Positions 61,366 to 64,000 of a stretch of 64,000 bases of DNA are shown piece by piece (the stretch's first letter is position 1; each line of letters starts with the position of its first letter). The notes below the pieces were generated by a model. The model was not told where the DNA came from. It saw only the letters and a program-made list of their open reading frames with translations, and did no database searches. Position numbers and translations under genes: made by a program. The stretch comes from Marinifilum_A sediminis (lineage in GTDB: Bacteria; Bacteroidota; Bacteroidia; Bacteroidales; Marinifilaceae), in contig CANMCX010000017.1 in the NCBI GenBank assembly GCA_947496465.1, positions 11,844-75,843 on the forward strand, given 5' to 3'.

Positions 61366-61617
61366 TTACTCATCTACTTCCTCAAAATCTACATAGTCGC
61401 CAATATCCTTTTTGTTTGGATTGTTTTTTCTATCAGTAGATTTATCGATGGTAACTTCGCCTTCTTTCTTTGTGTTTGTTTGCTGCTGTTGTTTTTGCGC
61501 TTCTTTCTGCATTTTATCAAATGTTTTCTGCACCAAAAACGGGAACATTGCTTTAATAGTCCATTTTAACAAATAATATATGCCGACAGCAATAACGATA
61601 AACTTTATAAATGCCAT
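61366..61617 (-). CDS. DUF4834 small membrane protein
   Basis: This 83-residue protein has one N-terminal membrane helix (FIKFIVIAVGIYYLLKWTI) and then KAMFPFLVQKTFDKM. A charged Gln/Lys-rich stretch and the C-terminal GDYVDFEEVDE, a hallmark of DUF4834, complete it. The function is unknown. It has its own terminator and is separate from glyS. Confidence 0.85.
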   Translation of the reverse strand: MAFIKFIVIAVGIYYLLKWTIKAMFPFLVQKTFDKMQKEAQKQQQQTNTKKEGEVTIDKSTDRKNNPNKKDIGDYVDFEEVDE

Positions 61618-61932
61618 ATTCTAATACTTTTGAACGACAAAGATAATAGAAATATAGTGAAGCGTAAATACCTTTAAAAAGTCTCCGGGACAATCGCATT
61701 AAAAAACCATTTTAGCATCTATCCCAGATATTCTTCCCCATGAGTGAGAATAGGTATTTTGTTAGGTATTTCACTGAGGTAAATTGAGAATACTATTGGA
61801 TTTAGTGAGATAAATCTCTAAATAAAGATCTCTATAGTTTTACTATACAGATTGGTGTGTCGATTAGACATTTCTGTTTTTTCATTTCATTCTAGCTGTG
61901 CAAATTTTTAAATGTGAGTTGAAAATATTTTT

Positions 61933-61961
61933 TTGTTTACTAAAAATATTTTTTAAATTTG
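61933..61961 (+). promoter_or_regulatory. Promoter upstream of the tandem-repeat leader
   Basis: TTG at 61933-61935 and TAAATTTG at 61954-61961 (18-bp spacer) match the Bacteroidota promoter. Transcription would start near 61968 and include the repeat array as a leader of about 290 nt before the DUF6261 gene. Confidence 0.6.
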
Positions 61962-62021
61962 ATAGAGTCACCTAAAAATAAGGCACATACAAACTGTATT
62001 GAAAAGATCGTTTGTTTAGGC

Positions 62022-62208
62022 AATGCCAGTATTGGTAAAGCCCTGCAAATTGCTTTTTCAATTCATATCAATACTTACAAAGGCTGAAAAAATAATTTTT
62101 TGAACCATGTCAGTATTTACAAAGCTTGAAAAATGGATTTTTGAATTGATATCAGTACTTACAAAGACTGAAATATTGTTTTTTTGATCCATATCAATAC
62201 TTACAAAG
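62022..62208 (+). repeat. Tandem array of about 42-bp units
   Basis: Four clear units start near 62060, 62102, 62143 and 62186, with a degenerate fifth before them (about 62022). Each has the core ATRTCARTAYTTACAAAG, then RCTGAAAAAT and a T run (for example 62070-62083 ATACTTACAAAGGC). The array lies between a predicted promoter and the DUF6261 gene. The remaining 642-bp gap upstream is AT-rich and otherwise featureless. Confidence 0.8.
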
Positions 62209-62259
62209 CAAAAAATGACAATTATAAATAATAAGTACTAACCCTAAAAATGAGAATTT

Positions 62260-62988
62260 ATGTCATTAATAAAGAAAATAATACCGAGCAGTCGCAATGG
62301 CGACATTAGTGCATTACTAACGCTTATTTTGGCAGCATTTGCAAAGATAGATTGGAGTACTGATACGTATTTAACGTCAATAATCGAAAAGGTAAAAGGC
62401 TTTAATACTTCCCTGATTGAGGCTTTAAACCGATTGAAAGTCTATTCGATTATGGCAGAAAAAGACCATGTTCGCGATATGGCTATCAGATCTTTATTTA
62501 AGTTGGTTGAGGGCTATACTCATATTCCGGTTGCCGATGTTAAAGAAGCTGCTTTGGTAGTAGAATATGTATTGCAGCAGTATGGTTTAAACATTCAGAA
62601 TTCGGATTATGCAGAAGAATCGGCAGATATTGAGTCCTTACTAAACGACCTGGCTAAGCCCGAAGTTGTGGCAGCCATAGCCAAGTTGCAAGGTGTAGCC
62701 GAAATTATTAGCGAATTAGCTGCAGCACAAAAAGATTTTGAAACAGTAGCCCTGCAACAGGCAGAAGGAGAAAGCGCCAAGAGAGATTTGGCTACGGCAA
62801 GCAAACTAAAGAAAGAGGTAATTAAAGAAATTAACGACAATATGGTGGGCTACCTAAATACCATGGCTAAGGTAAATCCTGACACTTACAAAGCTAGCGC
62901 CCTAACCATTGCCGAGTTAATAAATAACAATAACGAATTGGTAAAACGTCGCCGCACTGCAAGCGAGGCGGATGCTGAAACCGTATAA
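62260..62988 (+). CDS. DUF6261-like protein of unknown function
   Basis: This 242-residue, mostly helical, soluble protein has no signal peptide. It matches the pattern of Bacteroidota DUF6261 proteins: GDISALLTLILAAFAKIDW, FNTSLIEALNRLKVYSIMAEKDHVRDMAIRSLF, LQGVAEIISELAAAQKDFE and a C-terminal ELVKRRRTASEADA. The middle carries Ala/Glu-rich coiled-coil-like helices. No catalytic motif is visible. It stands alone, with a long repeat-bearing leader and its own terminator. I infer a structural or nucleic-acid-linked role at most. Confidence 0.75.
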   Translation: MSLIKKIIPSSRNGDISALLTLILAAFAKIDWSTDTYLTSIIEKVKGFNTSLIEALNRLKVYSIMAEKDHVRDMAIRSLFKLVEGYTHIPVADVKEAALVVEYVLQQYGLNIQNSDYAEESADIESLLNDLAKPEVVAAIAKLQGVAEIISELAAAQKDFETVALQQAEGESAKRDLATASKLKKEVIKEINDNMVGYLNTMAKVNPDTYKASALTIAELINNNNELVKRRRTASEADAETV

Positions 62989-63001
62989 CAACTACTGTAA
63001 C

Positions 63002-63034
63002 AAAAGCTTTCACAATTTGTGAAGGCTTTTTTTT
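63002..63034 (+). terminator. Terminator of the DUF6261 gene
   Basis: AAAGC-TTTCAC pairs with GTGAAgGCTTT, followed by eight T. Confidence 0.8.
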
Positions 63035-63216
63035 AGATAAGAATGTTAACTTTGAATATCAAAATGTAAAACATAAGAGATTGACGCCCACGCAAGCAGG
63101 AAAAATCTCTTGCAAAAATAAAAAGTCCATTAGACGTAATTTTAACGGACAACACAAAGAATAACAACAACTTAAACAAACAGCCATAAAGACTGTGTAA
63201 AATGCATAGCGTGTTA

Positions 63217-63810
63217 TACATACGTTGTGGCTAATATTAAAGAAAATACCTTGGACAAAACTTTAGACTTAATAAAAGAACTAGAAAAACACTCTGAAAA
63301 AACTCAGGAATTTAAATTCTTATATGAGAATCAGATGATAATTATAAGACAGAATAAAGACCCATATTGGATATTAATATTGTTATTCCTTCTCGTCTTT
63401 TGCGTACCTATTCTTATGCTTTTCATTGACACTAATCTTTTTGTTAAGATTGGAATTGCGCTAGTTTGGATGATTTATATGGGGAAAAAGTTCATAAGAA
63501 CCGCAATTAAAAACAAAGATTTGAAAATTGACATCCAAAACAAAAACATTGAATTAAACACAAACTCAGTATTGACGAAGTGGTTTAGTTCGGATACCAA
63601 ATATTGCTTTGAAGATTTTAAATCAATTGTAATCGAAAAAAAAGAAGAAACTAATCATCAATCAATGAGTTCTTTGATTTTCTATGCGGTTAATGCAAAG
63701 ACTAAAAATGGCGATTTAACCTTATGTATGTTTAATGATAATTTCATTGCTAAGCGATTCGCCTTTTTAATGAGAATTTTGATTGATTAGTAAATATACT
63801 AGCCACAACA
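63217..63810 (+). other. Cassette-like segment flanked by inverted GTTGTGGCTA
   Basis: GTTGTGGCTA (63224-63233) precedes the gene and TAGCCACAAC (63801-63810) follows it. Long A-rich leader sequence (63041-63226) and GC-containing sequence after the gene (GGGCGGTGATGCCC near 63827) look unlike the neighbouring intergenic DNA. The layout resembles single-gene mobile cassettes seen in Bacteroidota, but no integrase is visible. Confidence 0.45.
63227..63790 (+). CDS. Membrane protein of unknown function (possible cassette gene)
   Basis: A GTG start at 63227 gives 187 residues; the first ATG is 36 codons in, so the start is uncertain. The protein has two membrane helices close together (ILILLFLLVFCVPILMLFI and FVKIGIALVWMIYMGKKFI, about 51-90). 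A hydrophilic beta-type C-terminal half follows (TKYCFEDFKSIVIEKKEE, SLIFYAVNAKTKNGDLTLCMFN) that resembles small membrane PH-like or DUF proteins. No family is recognised. It is flanked by inverted GTTGTGGCTA sequences. Confidence 0.6.
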   Translation: MANIKENTLDKTLDLIKELEKHSEKTQEFKFLYENQMIIIRQNKDPYWILILLFLLVFCVPILMLFIDTNLFVKIGIALVWMIYMGKKFIRTAIKNKDLKIDIQNKNIELNTNSVLTKWFSSDTKYCFEDFKSIVIEKKEETNHQSMSSLIFYAVNAKTKNGDLTLCMFNDNFIAKRFAFLMRILID

Positions 63811-64000
63811 AAAGTTAAAATTAAAGGGCGGTGATGCCCAACTTGATAATGTAACAAAAACAATAAACGCAATGCGGTTTTGATAAGGTGGCAGTTTTAA
63901 ATCGCCCTCAAATTTTAGCAAGACCGTCAGACTGTCTAAAAACCTTGATAAGTTGTTGATAAGTAAGCATGCTTGTATTTGATAGATTTTCAGCACTTTG
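63811..64000. other. End-of-window non-coding sequence
   Basis: The last 190 bp hold the palindromic pieces GGGCGGTGATGCCC and GGCAGTTTTAAATCGCC and no supported gene. A 65-codon minus-strand frame here lacks coding character. It may be the recombination or leader region of the next cassette. Confidence 0.4.

Noticed and set aside
62022..62208. Tandem units considered as a CRISPR array
   Set aside because: Units are degenerate, about 42 bp head-to-tail with no unique spacers of constant length, and no cas gene is present.
63799..63996. 65-codon minus-strand ORF at the window end
   Set aside because: It spans palindromic non-coding sequence, has no start context and resembles translated repeat DNA.

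Overview
The window comes from a member of the Bacteroidota, most likely a marine Marinilabiliales-type anaerobe or facultative anaerobe (Marinifilum/Labilibaculum-like; this level is inference). The evidence is a TonB-dependent receptor, a PorZ-like type IX secretion protein with a C-terminal sorting domain, the Bacteroidota gene order ftsX-DUF3098-uppP-truB-queA, small DUF4834 and DUF6261 proteins, an archaeal/eukaryal-type homodimeric glycyl-tRNA synthetase, low GC, and several promoters of the Bacteroidota form TTG-N18-20-TAnnTTTG. Most of the window is ordinary chromosome. There is no rRNA, phage, transposase gene or CRISPR array.

Layout. 1-6.5 kb: the 3' part of a TonB receptor, then an AraC regulator and a VOC protein bracketed by palindromic repeats, a CpxP/Spy-like protein, a membrane MutS-type ATPase and a thioredoxin-like lipoprotein. 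6.6-12.2 kb: KamA-type radical SAM enzyme, U32 Fe-S protein, TlpA-like thioredoxin, DUF2797 protein, ilvE. 12.2-18.7 kb: ahpF and ahpC (peroxide defence), a PLP aminotransferase, an adenylate cyclase fused to an HD domain, a universal stress protein. 18.7-22.5 kb: rdgB, porZ, recO and tRNA-Arg(CCU). 22.5-36.3 kb is more accessory. It has two orphan secreted proteins behind the tRNA, then a putative agmatine/putrescine/homospermidine cluster. A glutamine amidotransferase, an MscS channel and an ATP-grasp/pseudo-M20 fusion follow. The last genes are a CPBP-like membrane protein, a zinc-ribbon membrane protein with a condensation-fold acyltransferase, and a small membrane protein. Degenerate copies of the tRNA-Arg 3' end with its terminator lie at about 25.0 and 32.7 kb. 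36.3-43.8 kb: fumC, an LRR lipoprotein, a PAPS-reductase-like protein, an isoprenoid-synthase-fold protein, a 2-hydroxyacid dehydrogenase, a secreted DUF3108-like protein and a truncated globin. 43.8-48.1 kb: TM2 protein and the queA-truB-uppP-DUF3098-ftsX operon. 48.3-57.8 kb: cell-surface glycan genes (flippase, LpxL-like acyltransferase, TagD-like cytidylyltransferase, two CDP-glycerol glycerophosphotransferases, YfhO-like protein) and a secreted Ntn hydrolase. 58-64 kb: a nitrilase flanked by two copies of a multi-hairpin repeat, glyS, DUF4834, a DUF6261 gene behind a tandem-repeat leader, and a cassette-like membrane-protein gene.

The most unusual signals are non-coding. A roughly 105-bp leader, carrying the same 14-codon ORF, is duplicated upstream of the tagD-like gene and of the Ntn-hydrolase gene. 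A direct pair of 230-bp hairpin-rich elements brackets the nitrilase gene. A tandem array of about 42-bp units lies in the predicted transcribed leader of the DUF6261 gene. Degenerate tRNA 3' ends with terminators divide the 22-33 kb region into island-like segments. Among proteins, the ATP-grasp ligase fused to an M20 domain without its metal ligands is the best candidate for undescribed biochemistry.
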